Shown: positions 15,385 through 25,434, numbered from the stretch's first letter. The stretch is DNA of 55,279 bases from an uncultured Chthonomonas sp. (GCA_903951425.1 CAJBBX010000078.1:1-55279); one strand, 5' to 3'. Numbers and translations are program-made. Notes: generated by a model not told the origin, from the letters alone.

Positions 15385-18300
15385 TCACGGCGCAACGACC
15401 GTCGCGGTCGTGTCGGCCTGGGCCGGGGCTACGGCCGGGCTGCCGGCGTAGGAGGCGCGGATGGTGTGCTGCCCGACGGCGATGCCGGCCGACGAGGCTT
15501 GGAGCGTGGCGACGCCGGCGGCATCGGTGACCGCCGTGCCGAGCGAGACCTGGCTGGGGCCGGGATCGAGCGTGAACTCGATGGTCAGGCCGGGCTGCCA
15601 GGTGTAGTCCGGAACGGTCCGTACGAGGGCCCGAAGCGGCCACGCCTCGCCCTGTACGACGGAGCGGACGTAGGGCCAGATGTAGAGCGCACCCATGTCC
15701 AGCGTCAGCGAGGCGAGTGTGTGCGAGGCCGTGTAGCCGTTGTCGCCGGCGAAGTCGGCCCGCATGGCGTGGGCGCCGGCCGCGAACGTAACCGGGATGT
15801 CCCATAGGTACATGGCCCGGCCGTTCCCGCCCACCTCGGGATCGTTGGTGACTCCGGAGCCTACCGTCGTGCCGTCCACCTGGAACTGGAGCGTCTTGTT
15901 GCCCACGGGGCTGTTGTCCATCCGGTAGAGGTAGGCGGTCAGGTAGGCCCGGCTGCCGACCTGGTAGGGTCTGCCCGCTCGGTCCGGCATGTACATCTTG
16001 GTGGCGGTCTGGGTGACCGTCAGCGCGGCGCCGGCGGAGCTTGGCGCGAAGGTGGAGTCACCCGCGAACCCGCACGTCAGCGCATGGGAGCCCGGCACAA
16101 CCCAGCCGGCGATGCGCCAGGTAACGGCGGCCTGGCCACCCGAATCAGTCACACCGGACGCCACGTCTGTGCCGTCCACCGAGAAGGTGAGCAATTTGCC
16201 CGCCAGGAACGCCGAGGTGTCCGAGCGCCGCAGCCAGCCCTTGAGCGTGACGAACTCGGTGCCGTTGCCGGTCCGGTCGACTACGAACATGGTGGTGCCG
16301 GTGGTGACGTTGAGGATGGCACTGCCGGAGCTCGCGTTGTAGTCGGCATCGCCCGCGAACGCTGCACCGATCGTGTGGAGCCCCAGTGAAGCCGTGCCCG
16401 GTATCTTGTAGGACAGCGTGGCCCGCCCCCCGGTGCTGGAGCGTGCGTATCCCACGCGTGTTCCGTTGTCGGTGAATGTGATGGTCTTGTACAGGGGCGC
16501 GAAGTCACTGCTGCGCGCTAGAACGGCACTCAGCGCCGCAACGCTGCCGGCCGCACCGGTCGCGTCGTCGGCGACGAGGGTGGTGTCGGCCTTGGCGATC
16601 GCGAGTATCCCGGTGCCCGCCGCGCTGTGGTAGATGCTGTCTCCGGCGCATGACGCGCGGATAACCGCGCACCCGCCCAGGCCCGCTGGTACGGAGTAAC
16701 TCACGGTCGCCACACCGGCAGCGTTGGTCTCTGCGGAGCCGACGGGCGTCCCCGCCACTTGGAACTGAACAACCATGCCCAGCAGCGGCACTCCAGTCTC
16801 ACTCACCGCGAGGACGGCCTGCAGGTTGGCGGCCTGCCCGACGGTGCCACTTGCTGGCGGAACCACGAGGGTGGTGCCGGTCCAAGTCCTGGTTCCGAGC
16901 TTGGCAACGAATGCGTCCGTCCTGCCCCGGAGACCGCCCTGGTAGGCCCCAGGCGTGCTCGGAAAGTCATCGGACCACGTGGTCCCCGCAACGTACATGG
17001 CGCCGTCAGCGTGCACAGCGGTCGCGCAGGCGGAATCCGAGCCCGACCCCCCTAAGTACGTGGAGTAGACCAGGGCGCTGCCGCTGGGGCTGACCTTGGT
17101 GATGAAGGCGTCCGCGCCGCCGAAGCTGGCGGTCTGGTAGCCATCCGGGGTGACCGGGAAGTCGAGCGACTCCGTGTAGCCGGCGACGTAAGCCGCGCCG
17201 GTATCATCGACGTGGATGGCTAACCCAGCCTCAACCGGCCCGCCCATCCCTGTGGAGCCGCTCCCGCCCAGGTACGTCGAGTACTCCAGGGCCGAGCCGG
17301 CCGGGTTCATCTTCGTTACGAATACATCCCTGATTCCGCCGCCCGAGTGAGTCTGGAAGGCGTCGACAGTTGTCGGGAAGGTCCTCGAATCCGTGTACCC
17401 AGTCACGTAGGCCGATCCCGAGGCGTCGACGGCGATGGCTCGGGCGCAGTTGCCGTCATAGCCGTAGATGTTGCCGTAGCCGCCCAGGTAAGTCGAATAG
17501 ACGAGAGAAGTGCCTGCCGGGCTGAACTTCGTGACGAACGCGCAGCCGGGAGTGAGGTAGCCCGACTGGAAGGCGCCGAGCGTGATGGGGAACGTCTCGG
17601 CCTGCGTCGCTCCTGCTGCATACGCGGATCCGGCCCCATCTACCGCTATGGCGTACGCAGAGGTCGCGCCTGAGCTCGCGCCCAAGAACGTGGAGTACTC
17701 GAGGTTGCTTCCCGCAGGCCCAAGCTTCGCGACGAACGCCTTGGCCGCCGTACCACTGAAGGTCGTCTGAAATGCGCCAGGGGTGGTTGGGAACCCCGAC
17801 GACGCCGTCTGGCCCGCAACGTAGGCAGCGCCGCCGGGATCGACAACCAGGGCGTAGACAGCGTCGTCTTTGGATCCGCCGATGAGCGTTGAGTACACGA
17901 GGGCGCTGCCCGACGGAGTCAGCTTCAGAACGAAGCCGTCGAACCCACCGCGCACCGAGGTCTGGAACGCCCCGGGGGTCGTCGGCACAGCGCCCTTGCA
18001 CTTGCCGGCCACGTATGCGGCGCCCGAGGAGTCCACCATGATGGCAGTCGCGGTGTCGTCCGATGCGCCACCGACGAACGTCGAGTAGACCAGGTAGTTG
18101 CCCGTCGGATCGAGCTTGCTCACGAACAAGCACGAGGAAGCCACGGTCCTGTAGGCTCCGGGAGTCGTCGGGAAACCGCTCGATGCCGTGGTCGTGCCGG
18201 CAACGTAGGTCGCGCCTGCAGCGTCCACGGCGATGGCTGCGGCGGAGTCGTAGGAGTCGCCGCCAAGGTACGTGGCATATTCAATCACCGGGTCGATGAT

Positions 18301-19146
18301 GACCGCACGCGCCGGATCGTGACGAGCCAGTCGGAGGGTCACCGCTCGAGCCTGCAGCGCCGGTCTCCGCGGCGCCAAGATGAACGCGCAGGCGATCTGC
18401 ACGCTGTGGCCGCTGACCATCTGGTAGGCGAACGGACGCTTCAGGCGGACGTCGCCGCCGTCGGTGCTGGCGACCAGGTCCCCATTCGGCGCTATCTTGA
18501 GGCTTTTCGCGCCGTCGAACGCCATGGCGATGCGCCTGACATCGGCACCAGGCCGCACGACAAAGTCGTACTCAAGCCGGCCCAGAGCCCCGGCGCGCGA
18601 TCCCTGTTCCGGTTTAACGCCGTAGTACACGAGGTCGACACCAGGGTAGACGCCGGCCAGCTTCACCCGGCCAAACGTCGGCACGCTTGTGCGCCACTTC
18701 GCCGGGTCACTGCCCATGAAGTAGTTCACAATCCCCGGTTGGCGGTCCAGCCCGGCGGCCGCCGCGGCGCCGTGCGAGCCAACCAGCCGCATGCGCAGTA
18801 CAGATGCCATTCTGTGGCTCCCGCGCGGCGGCCCGACGGACAGTACGGCCTCGCGGTCGGTGATGAAGAGGGCGCCGCCGCCGGTTCTGGCCATGAAGCG
18901 GACGCGCTTGTCATAGCGGCCTGTGTTCTTCTCGAACGTGAGCGGCAGACGGCCATAGGATGCAGCCGTGATGCGACCGGCTTGGGCGGCGTGCCCGATG
19001 CGGGCCGGCGGGTTGGCTACGTTGCTCAAACCAACCGCATGCGCACCCGTTCTGGATCGAATATCAGGACGGCCCTGGGCCAACCCGGCTACGCAAGAGG
19101 CGGCTAGAACTGCCGCGATGGTAAGGGACCGAGGATGGTTGTTCAC
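15385..19146 (-). CDS. Secreted SBBP-repeat beta-propeller protein with Ig-like repeats
   Basis: About 1253 residues. A signal peptide ends near AGLAQG. Residues about 60-290 match the DUF7948-like N-terminal region of SBBP proteins (LTFEKNTGRYDKRVRFMART, then GIVNYFMGSDPAKWRTSVPT and GVDLVYYGVKPEQG). Seven SBBP repeats follow (YSTYLGGSGSD, then IAVDASGSAYVTGYT and FVTKMNPAGS), likely closing a propeller, then five Ig-like repeats of about 90 residues. Such proteins are exported and bind surfaces or sugars; no catalytic motif is seen. Start: GTG at 19146 has a GGAG site ten bases upstream; an in-frame TTG at 19155 is an alternative. A strong promoter about 320 bases upstream fits it, leaving a long leader that holds a G14 tract. 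Confidence 0.85.
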   Translation of the reverse strand: MNNHPRSLTIAAVLAASCVAGLAQGRPDIRSRTGAHAVGLSNVANPPARIGHAAQAGRITAASYGRLPLTFEKNTGRYDKRVRFMARTGGGALFITDREAVLSVGPPRGSHRMASVLRMRLVGSHGAAAAAGLDRQPGIVNYFMGSDPAKWRTSVPTFGRVKLAGVYPGVDLVYYGVKPEQGSRAGALGRLEYDFVVRPGADVRRIAMAFDGAKSLKIAPNGDLVASTDGGDVRLKRPFAYQMVSGHSVQIACAFILAPRRPALQARAVTLRLARHDPARAVIIDPVIEYATYLGGDSYDSAAAIAVDAAGATYVAGTTTASSGFPTTPGAYRTVASSCLFVSKLDPTGNYLVYSTFVGGASDDTATAIMVDSSGAAYVAGKCKGAVPTTPGAFQTSVRGGFDGFVLKLTPSGSALVYSTLIGGSKDDAVYALVVDPGGAAYVAGQTASSGFPTTPGAFQTTFSGTAAKAFVAKLGPAGSNLEYSTFLGASSGATSAYAIAVDGAGSAYAAGATQAETFPITLGAFQSGYLTPGCAFVTKFSPAGTSLVYSTYLGGYGNIYGYDGNCARAIAVDASGSAYVTGYTDSRTFPTTVDAFQTHSGGGIRDVFVTKMNPAGSALEYSTYLGGSGSTGMGGPVEAGLAIHVDDTGAAYVAGYTESLDFPVTPDGYQTASFGGADAFITKVSPSGSALVYSTYLGGSGSDSACATAVHADGAMYVAGTTWSDDFPSTPGAYQGGLRGRTDAFVAKLGTRTWTGTTLVVPPASGTVGQAANLQAVLAVSETGVPLLGMVVQFQVAGTPVGSAETNAAGVATVSYSVPAGLGGCAVIRASCAGDSIYHSAAGTGILAIAKADTTLVADDATGAAGSVAALSAVLARSSDFAPLYKTITFTDNGTRVGYARSSTGGRATLSYKIPGTASLGLHTIGAAFAGDADYNASSGSAILNVTTGTTMFVVDRTGNGTEFVTLKGWLRRSDTSAFLAGKLLTFSVDGTDVASGVTDSGGQAAVTWRIAGWVVPGSHALTCGFAGDSTFAPSSAGAALTVTQTATKMYMPDRAGRPYQVGSRAYLTAYLYRMDNSPVGNKTLQFQVDGTTVGSGVTNDPEVGGNGRAMYLWDIPVTFAAGAHAMRADFAGDNGYTASHTLASLTLDMGALYIWPYVRSVVQGEAWPLRALVRTVPDYTWQPGLTIEFTLDPGPSQVSLGTAVTDAAGVATLQASSAGIAVGQHTIRASYAGSPAVAPAQADTTATVVAP
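16890..18285 (-). repeat. Seven tandem SBBP repeats within the propeller gene
   Basis: The coding sequence repeats a unit of roughly 65-75 codons seven times, each centred on Y-S-T-x-x-G-G followed by A-I-x-V-D-x-x-G-x-x-Y-V-A-G and F-P-T-T-P-G-A-F-Q. The repeats are diverged at DNA level, so they are old duplications rather than a recent expansion. Boundaries are approximate. Confidence 0.75.
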
Positions 19147-19295
19147 GGTACTCAACTCCCGGTGGTCGCTGCGCAGCGCGCAGCCGGACGGACCCGGTCA
19201 TTCAGCTACATGGGAAGTGCCTAGGCGGCACGGAATGCTTCGCCAGGGCCGTGGTCACGGCGGGCGAGTGGTCGGCGAGCTTGGTACATGTGGCC

Positions 19296-19309
19296 GGGGG
19301 GGGGGGGGG
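19296..19309. repeat. G14 homopolymer tract
   Basis: Fourteen consecutive G on the plus strand (C in the predicted minus-strand transcript). It lies 150 bases upstream of the SBBP gene start and 161 bases downstream of the -10 box of its predicted promoter. Such tracts change length by slippage; this one could alter leader RNA structure, or its length could be an assembly artefact. Confidence 0.9.
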
Positions 19310-19469
19310 CAGCACGACGCGGGCGGAGTTTCAGCCTCCGTCGCAGCGTGTCGACCGGTACGGCATCTCGTCAGCATGAGCATGAGCCTTCGCCGCTCTC
19401 GGTCCCACCGCACCTGCAAGTGCCATCGTGGTGGCGGGCGGGAAATCGAGAGTATAGTAGCGTACAGTG

Positions 19470-19498
19470 ATTATACGACCATTCCTGCTCGGCGTCAA
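19470..19498 (-). promoter_or_regulatory. Predicted sigma-70 promoter for the SBBP gene
   Basis: Read on the minus strand, TTGACG (19498-19493) and TATAAT (19475-19470) are separated by 17 bases, matching the consensus at 11 of 12 positions. Transcription would start near 19463 and run toward the SBBP gene at 19146, giving a leader of about 317 bases. It is the best consensus promoter found in the window. Confidence 0.65.
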
Positions 19499-19693
19499 CG
19501 GCCTCGGTGCGTTCTGGGGCACTTTCGGTCCTCCGTAATGTGGGCGTTGTTGGCCGCGCGGCCGACATGGTGCACGTGAGTCGAGCGTGCAGACGGCGCC
19601 ACGGTGCGCTCGGTCCGTATTCGCCCCACAGGATGTATGCCCTTCCACGCCGAACTACGACGGCAGAGACGGTTCGGCGGGAGGGGCATCGAT

Positions 19694-22474
19694 ATGTGGT
19701 ATCTGGGGTTGCTGATGTGGCTGGGAGGCGCGGCGAGTGGAGCGCCTTCAGTCGAGCTAGGGCCGACCAACGTGGAGAAGGGGCTCGTGGTCCGCAGCTA
19801 CGGCGACGGGGTGAACCGCGCTGTGACCCTCGGCGGCAGGGCGTGCCGCATGATCGACCGCAGCGCCGGCGGCAACTTCCTCTGTGTTCAGGCCTCTCCG
19901 CGCCCAACCATGCCGCAGGCGCTGTACGCGATCATCGAGTACTTCGACCAGGCCGGCGATATCACCGTGGAGTACGACGCCGGCGAGGGCGGCGCCTACC
20001 TCTCCTCGCCTGATGTGACCACGCAGCGCGAGAAGCGGCAGTGGCGCTCGGCTACATTCATCCTGCGCAGGCCGTCGTTCGGAGGCCGACAGAACGGCGA
20101 CGCCGACTTCCGCGTGGGGACCACCGGCGCGCTGGCCGTGGCGCGCATCACGCTCGCCGACCGGCAACCCGACGGCTACGTACCCCCAGCCGACCCCGCG
20201 CAACTGCTTGCGGCGCGCCGTGCGGCCGTGGTCCCGCCCGGCACGACCGTGATCCAGCAGTGGCAGGTCCACGAGCCGGTCCCGGCGGGCCAGTTGGCCG
20301 ACAACGCCTACCGCGTGGCCAGGAAGATCGGCATCACCAGCCTGCAGAGCTACGTCGGCTGGGCGCAACTGGAGCCCAAGAAGGGCCGGGTGACCTACGC
20401 AACGTATGATCCCGTGGTCGCCCAGATCCGTAAGCACAAGCTGAAGTGGCTTCCCTTCCTGATCACCGCGCCCTACGTCGCCACGCCGAAGTGGTTCCGG
20501 GCCGAGAGCGGCGTGGACGCGGTCTGCATGGAACACAAGCAGTCGACGCCGATCCAGAGCATCTGGAACCCCGCCCTGCGCGGCGGGGTGCGGCGGTTCC
20601 TGGAGCTCTTCCGCTCCCACTATGAGCCTGGGGTCATCGAGGCGCTGAACCTGGGCATCTCGGGCAACTGGGGCGAGTCGCTCATGCCGGCGGGCGGCGG
20701 GTTTGACATGGCCGGGCAACACACCCATGCCGGGTGGTGGTGCGGCGACCCCTACGCCCGTGCAGACCTCCAACGGTGGCTCCGGGCGCGCTACGCCACC
20801 GCGGCGGCGCTCAACGCGGCATGGCGGTCATCCTACAGCGGCTTCGAAGCGGTCGAGCCGATGGCGCCCAGCTCCGCGCCATCGCGCCGAGCCACGGTGG
20901 ATATCGTCGCCTGGTACACCCAGTCGATGACGGACTACGCCGAGCACTGGGTGAAGACCGCGCGCGAGCTCTACCCGACGCTGCCAATCTACCTCTGCAC
21001 AGGCGGCGACGGACAGCCGATGCTGGGCGCGGACTTCGGCGCGCAGGCGAGGATGTGCGCCCGATACGCCGCGGGAATACGGATCACGAACCAGGGCGAC
21101 GACGCTGCCGCCAACTTCGCCATCACCCGCATGGTGGGATCGTCAACGCGGCTGTACGGCCGGTACTACTACACCACGGAGCCCGGCGGCGACAACTCGG
21201 CTTGGGGTATCGCAGGCCGTGTCTTCGACGCCACTGCGGGCGGGAGCCGCGGCGCCTACTTCAAGTACCTGATGGACGCGCCGGACCAGCCCACCATGAA
21301 GGGCATCCGGTTCATGGAGAACGCCCGGCACCTGGCGCCGAACCGCCCGCGGCTCACGGTGGCGGCGATCATGCCCAACTCGTCCATCGCGCTGGACGGA
21401 GGCGTGCTGGGCACGTTCCTCGCTCGCGCCGAGAAGCTGCGGGACGCGGTGGACTTCGAGTTCATAGACGAGAATATGATCGCCAACGGCATGCTGAAAC
21501 GCTTCCGGGCGGTCGTCATCCTCGCCGGAGACACACTGGAGCAGGCGTCGATCGCTGCGCTCCGGAAATGGGTGGCAGGCGGCGGGGTGCTCATGGCGCC
21601 GACCGGCTGCCTGCCGCTTCGGTCGGTTGAGGGAACAGCGGCCACATGGCTCCGCGCCCCAGGGGCCGAGACCGCACGGGCTACGGCGGCCCTGCCGAGC
21701 GTTCGGGGTGTTGCGCTGGATATCGGCTCCGGTTCCGAAGAGGTATTGAGCGGCGCGTGGCAGGCGCCGGAGGGCATGCAAGCGCCAAAGACGGCACAGG
21801 AGCCCGATCCCAGCTACCGATGGACCGGCGGCGACTGTAGCGTGACGCTGCCGCTGCCTCGGGGCGGACCCGTGGCGCTCCGCGTGCGCCTGGCCGTGCC
21901 CGACCAGACCGGCGTCGGGGGCGCGCTGAGTGTGAACGGGGTGACGGTCGTCCGTGTGCGGCCCGGCGCCGTGCGGTGGGTGGAGGCGCTGGTACCGGCG
22001 AACGCCCTGGCAGGCGCTGCAGCCGCTCGGGTCGGCTTCCAGAGCGCTACCTGGGTGCCGAACCCGCAGAGCGATCCCCGCTCGCTGGGCCTCCAGGTGT
22101 TCGAGGTCCAGCTCAAGGTCGCCGGCGCTCCGGACAGCGCTGTCGTCTCGCTGGGCCAGCTGGCCGACGGCCTGTCCATGCCGCCCAGGAAGGCCATCAC
22201 GCTCTCCGCTCGCCCGCTGAATAAGGGCTGGACCGTCGTCTGGCCGGGGCCCTGGGGCTCCTTCGCACATCTCGTAAGTGCAGCCGTGCATACCTTAACG
22301 GGGCCATGGAAGCCCATCGCCGCGCCCATCGACGCGGCATACGACGGCATCCTGGCCTCGAGCGTCGGGCCGTCGGTGTACTACTACAACAACACGGACA
22401 AGCCGATCACCAGGACGGTCACAGGCGGCCAGCGCATCTCGGTACCGGCAAGATCGATCGTGGTTGTGAAGTAG
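19694..22474 (+). CDS. Secreted GH42/GH14-like TIM-barrel glycoside hydrolase
   Basis: A 926-residue protein. The ATG at 19694 follows GGGAGGGG and gives a short signal segment (MWYLGLLMWLGGAASG). Residues 20-165 are beta-rich. From about 185 a TIM barrel resembles GH42 and GH14 proteins: SYVGWAQLEPKKGRVTYATY (219-238), LKWLPFLITAPYVATPKWF, and LGISGNWGES with Glu328 as possible acid/base. Residues about 554-645 resemble the amidotransferase-like trimerisation domain of GH42 beta-galactosidases (FRAVVILAGDTLEQ, then WVAGGGVLMAPTG). A C-terminal beta-sandwich follows. Beta-galactosidase-like activity is possible, but key residues are diverged. It is transcribed alone, convergent with the next gene. 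Confidence 0.7.
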   Translation: MWYLGLLMWLGGAASGAPSVELGPTNVEKGLVVRSYGDGVNRAVTLGGRACRMIDRSAGGNFLCVQASPRPTMPQALYAIIEYFDQAGDITVEYDAGEGGAYLSSPDVTTQREKRQWRSATFILRRPSFGGRQNGDADFRVGTTGALAVARITLADRQPDGYVPPADPAQLLAARRAAVVPPGTTVIQQWQVHEPVPAGQLADNAYRVARKIGITSLQSYVGWAQLEPKKGRVTYATYDPVVAQIRKHKLKWLPFLITAPYVATPKWFRAESGVDAVCMEHKQSTPIQSIWNPALRGGVRRFLELFRSHYEPGVIEALNLGISGNWGESLMPAGGGFDMAGQHTHAGWWCGDPYARADLQRWLRARYATAAALNAAWRSSYSGFEAVEPMAPSSAPSRRATVDIVAWYTQSMTDYAEHWVKTARELYPTLPIYLCTGGDGQPMLGADFGAQARMCARYAAGIRITNQGDDAAANFAITRMVGSSTRLYGRYYYTTEPGGDNSAWGIAGRVFDATAGGSRGAYFKYLMDAPDQPTMKGIRFMENARHLAPNRPRLTVAAIMPNSSIALDGGVLGTFLARAEKLRDAVDFEFIDENMIANGMLKRFRAVVILAGDTLEQASIAALRKWVAGGGVLMAPTGCLPLRSVEGTAATWLRAPGAETARATAALPSVRGVALDIGSGSEEVLSGAWQAPEGMQAPKTAQEPDPSYRWTGGDCSVTLPLPRGGPVALRVRLAVPDQTGVGGALSVNGVTVVRVRPGAVRWVEALVPANALAGAAAARVGFQSATWVPNPQSDPRSLGLQVFEVQLKVAGAPDSAVVSLGQLADGLSMPPRKAITLSARPLNKGWTVVWPGPWGSFAHLVSAAVHTLTGPWKPIAAPIDAAYDGILASSVGPSVYYYNNTDKPITRTVTGGQRISVPARSIVVVK

Positions 22475-22501
22475 CCGAGACGCTGCGATGGGCCGTGCGC
22501 G

Positions 22502-22522
22502 TGGCAGGCGTCCGGCCTGCCA
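22502..22522. terminator. Hairpin between convergent GH42-like genes
   Basis: TGGCAGGC and GCCTGCCA form an eight-base-pair stem around a five-base loop (GTCCG) in the 62-base gap between two convergent genes. It could end transcription in both directions. There is no U-run. Confidence 0.5.
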
Positions 22523-22536
22523 TGCCGCCCAATGCT

Positions 22537-25434
22537 CTACCGTACGATCTGGAACACCCGCGTCTCAGCCGCTTTGGCTCGGAAGCGGATCAGCCGCGTC
22601 CGGGTCTCCTGTGCGCCGGGATCGAAGAGCTCGCGAACCACCATTTCGGACGGCAGGGCGATCGCCCTGTCGCCGGCATCGCGGGCGTGGAGGGCGATGA
22701 GTCCGCGGCCGGCGTAGAGGGCGTCCTCGGTCTCAGAGTAGATGTGCACGCCGGCCAATCGGGCCAGGTTGCGAAGCAGGCCGGGAGGCAAGCCAGGCGA
22801 GAGGCTGCAGACCGAGGTCCAGTGCGGGAATGCCCGAACACTCAGCGCCGCCCCGCCGTCGGGGAAGGTGCCCACGACGCGGGAGGCGTCGGCCACGGTG
22901 AAGCGGGGTCCTGCTGAGAGGTCCGGGCCAAACTCGGTCGGCGATATGCCGAAGACGGGTTCCGTCGTGCGCAGTCCAAGGCAGAGCGGATCGGCGTTCA
23001 AGCGCACGCGGAACGAGCCCGGGGCCGCCGGCTGCAGCCGCTGGCCGATGAGCCCGCAGGCAGCCTCAAGGTCTTCTGCAACCAACCCTTGCCCCGCCGC
23101 GCTGCCGATACCCGCTGTATAGACGAACACGATGACCCGGCCGGAGGACTTGAGGCGATCGATGGCCCGGCGTTGCGATGCCGTGAGGTCAAACGCGTTC
23201 AGCAGGACCACCATGCGCGCGTCGGGCATACGCTCGACGTCCTCCAGCAGGTAGAGCGCCGCTGGGGCGCCGACACGGTTGAGCGCGGCGACCTGCGCCG
23301 TGAGGGCGGGGAACCAGAAGTCGCCCAGCGTCCCGCCGGCCTGCCTCAAGACGCTCCGCTCGCTGAGCAGGACGGCGATCTCGGGCCTGAGCTCGGGGCC
23401 GGGCGGATCGATGAGTGCCTGCTGCCCGAGCCGATTCATCTCGCCGAAGGTCGACATGATGGCGGGATCAGAGAACCAGCCGTCGCCCATGTCGAACCAC
23501 CACTGCCCGGCGCCGCGCGCGCGGACGGCGGAATACTCGCGCTTCAGCACGCCCAGCGTCTGGTCCAGGTCGGCGCACCGTCCCGTGGCGTCCTGCTGGA
23601 GGTGCGTGCGGATGTCCGACTCGTTGAGCCACAGCTTGCCGTGCAGCCGGATCGAGTCGGTCAGCGACATGAACGTGGACGTACCTCCGGGCCCGCGGTC
23701 GGTGTACATGGCCGGGGCGCAAAGGAAGTCCACATCGGGGCAGTCGAGCACGGCCTTGAGCGCCAGGTGCTGGGTCTCCGGCGCCAGGCCGCCATACTGC
23801 GGCGCGTAACCGTAGAAGACGCCGGCGAGCATCTGCCCCTGGGAGGCGACCTTGACGGCGCGGGCCACGCGGACGATGGCTTGCGAGGCCGCTACGGCGT
23901 AAGCCTCGTAGAAGTCCAGCGCCTGGCGGTCGACCGCAGGATCGAGCAACAGGCGCGACACCGCCTCCCGACGGGCTCGGGACGGGACCGACGCCGTGTC
24001 GAGCGTGACGTCCGGCGAGCCCCATGCCGCTGCCAGGGCGGCATCGGTCTTGTAGCGCGTGCGCAGCCAACGGCGGAAGAAGGCGGCGAAGGCCGGCGAG
24101 AAGTCGCCGCGCCGGTTGTCCCAGAGCCCCCAGCTCTGCCACTCGGCCGAGTAGCCGGTACAGAGGTGGAGGCCGATGACCCGGTCGGCAAAGGGACTGC
24201 GCCGAAGGTAGGCCACGAACCGGCGCAGGTCGTCGCAGATCAGGTCCAGCCACTTCCGCGAGGCAAAGGACTGGGGGGCCACGGAGCCGTCATCGTACAC
24301 CACGCGCTCGTCGGGGTTCGCGGCGAGCCACGCGGCGGGCGGCTCAAGCTGGAGCCTCAGGATCACCAGGGCTTCAGGATCGCGCGAGAGCAGCTCCTGC
24401 AGGAGCTGCGCAGGCTCGCCTGCGTCGAACTTGCCGAGCTTCTGGTTTCCCATGCCGCAGCCCACCGTGTAGAGGTGGGCGCCCTGGGCGGCGAACTCGC
24501 CATAGTGGCCTGTGTGGACCCCGAGGAAGGCGAACGGGAAGAGGGGCTTGCCACCGACCGTGAGCGTCGGCGTGCCCCGATGGCTCACCACCTTCGCGAC
24601 CACGGGTACCGGGCAGGGCACCGGGCCCAGCTTTACACTTGCCACAGTATTGTCCCCCTCCTCCCGGCCGATCCACTGGAGGTCGCCCAGTTCGACCGAC
24701 AGGTCATACCGGCCGGCGGGAGTGAAGCGCAAGGGCGGGACCGTACACTCCACGTGCAGGCGCTGTGTACCGGCGGCGGCGGCGCCTTCAGGTACCGGCG
24801 TCACCCTCTGGGACCAGACGACCTTCCGCTCGCGCCGCAGCGCCACCCAGCAGTCGCCCGCAGATGCAGCCGGCGCATCGAACGCGGCCGTTACCGGGCC
24901 GCCGGACCGATCGATGCGAAGGGTCGACGAAACCAAGCGTAGCCGCGGCTCGCCGCTGGGGCGGTACGCGGGATCGGGCACGAACAGGAAGCTGTCGCAG
25001 CCGGTGTTCCACGAGTCAGCCTGATCGAGGCGCAGGACGACGCGCCCGCCGTCGACGGCCCCGAGCTTCTGCCAGCACCATGTGGCGGCGAGCGGCTCCG
25101 TGGTCCCTGCCCAGTGCTCGATGCCGTTCACCATCACTCGATACTGGTAGTGGCCCGGGTAGTGGCCGTTGTCCGTACCGCGGACCCAGAGCGTGTACTT
25201 GCCCGGCGGCAACTCGACGGTGGTCTCCGCAACCTTGTCCGGCTGGTTGCAGCGCAACCACTGCGTGCCGCTTGCCAACGGCTCATCGAGGCGGTACCAC
25301 TCGCACCGAGTGAAGCTCTCAGCCTCGACCACAACAGAGCCGGGCGGGGGCGGCGCGGATCGGCCCACGTCGACCGGGGCAAGACCCAGCCAGACTAACG
25401 CGGTGAGTGCGCCAAGCGCCGGCCACATGATCAT
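22537..25434 (-). CDS. Secreted GH42-like glycoside hydrolase with N-terminal carbohydrate-binding-like domain
   Basis: A 965-residue protein. The signal segment is residues 1-25. Residues about 32-155 look like a CBM6/35-type jelly roll (VVVEAESFTRCEWYRLDEP, then GKYTLWVRGTDN). The catalytic TIM barrel starts near 295 (GGKPLFPFAFLGVHTGHYGE) and carries two conserved acids: Glu431 in TGYSAEWQSWG and Glu605 in LWLNESDIRTHL, probable acid/base and nucleophile. Residues about 690-800 fit a GH42-type trimerisation domain (RMVVLLNAFDLTASQRRAID). The ATG at 25434 overlaps the stop of the upstream GxGYxYP gene (ATGA), so translation is coupled. Substrate unknown; a beta-galactoside is the default guess. 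Confidence 0.72.
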   Translation of the reverse strand: MIMWPALGALTALVWLGLAPVDVGRSAPPPPGSVVVEAESFTRCEWYRLDEPLASGTQWLRCNQPDKVAETTVELPPGKYTLWVRGTDNGHYPGHYQYRVMVNGIEHWAGTTEPLAATWCWQKLGAVDGGRVVLRLDQADSWNTGCDSFLFVPDPAYRPSGEPRLRLVSSTLRIDRSGGPVTAAFDAPAASAGDCWVALRRERKVVWSQRVTPVPEGAAAAGTQRLHVECTVPPLRFTPAGRYDLSVELGDLQWIGREEGDNTVASVKLGPVPCPVPVVAKVVSHRGTPTLTVGGKPLFPFAFLGVHTGHYGEFAAQGAHLYTVGCGMGNQKLGKFDAGEPAQLLQELLSRDPEALVILRLQLEPPAAWLAANPDERVVYDDGSVAPQSFASRKWLDLICDDLRRFVAYLRRSPFADRVIGLHLCTGYSAEWQSWGLWDNRRGDFSPAFAAFFRRWLRTRYKTDAALAAAWGSPDVTLDTASVPSRARREAVSRLLLDPAVDRQALDFYEAYAVAASQAIVRVARAVKVASQGQMLAGVFYGYAPQYGGLAPETQHLALKAVLDCPDVDFLCAPAMYTDRGPGGTSTFMSLTDSIRLHGKLWLNESDIRTHLQQDATGRCADLDQTLGVLKREYSAVRARGAGQWWFDMGDGWFSDPAIMSTFGEMNRLGQQALIDPPGPELRPEIAVLLSERSVLRQAGGTLGDFWFPALTAQVAALNRVGAPAALYLLEDVERMPDARMVVLLNAFDLTASQRRAIDRLKSSGRVIVFVYTAGIGSAAGQGLVAEDLEAACGLIGQRLQPAAPGSFRVRLNADPLCLGLRTTEPVFGISPTEFGPDLSAGPRFTVADASRVVGTFPDGGAALSVRAFPHWTSVCSLSPGLPPGLLRNLARLAGVHIYSETEDALYAGRGLIALHARDAGDRAIALPSEMVVRELFDPGAQETRTRLIRFRAKAAETRVFQIVR

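Larger units (their letters stand above)
19147..19693. other. 547-base divergent intergenic region
   Basis: No convincing gene was found here. It holds a predicted minus-strand sigma-70 promoter (19470-19498), a G14 homopolymer (19296-19309), and the nearly symmetrical pair GTATAGT (19452-19458) and ATTATAC (19470-19476). The stretch from about 19450 to 19480 is distinctly richer in A and T than its surroundings. The plus-strand promoter for the GH42-like gene was not identified with confidence. Confidence 0.5.

Noticed and set aside
23089-24942. A 617-codon plus-strand frame inside the GH42-like gene
   Set aside because: Shadow of the minus-strand gene, which has catalytic motifs, a coupled start and a carbohydrate-binding-like domain.
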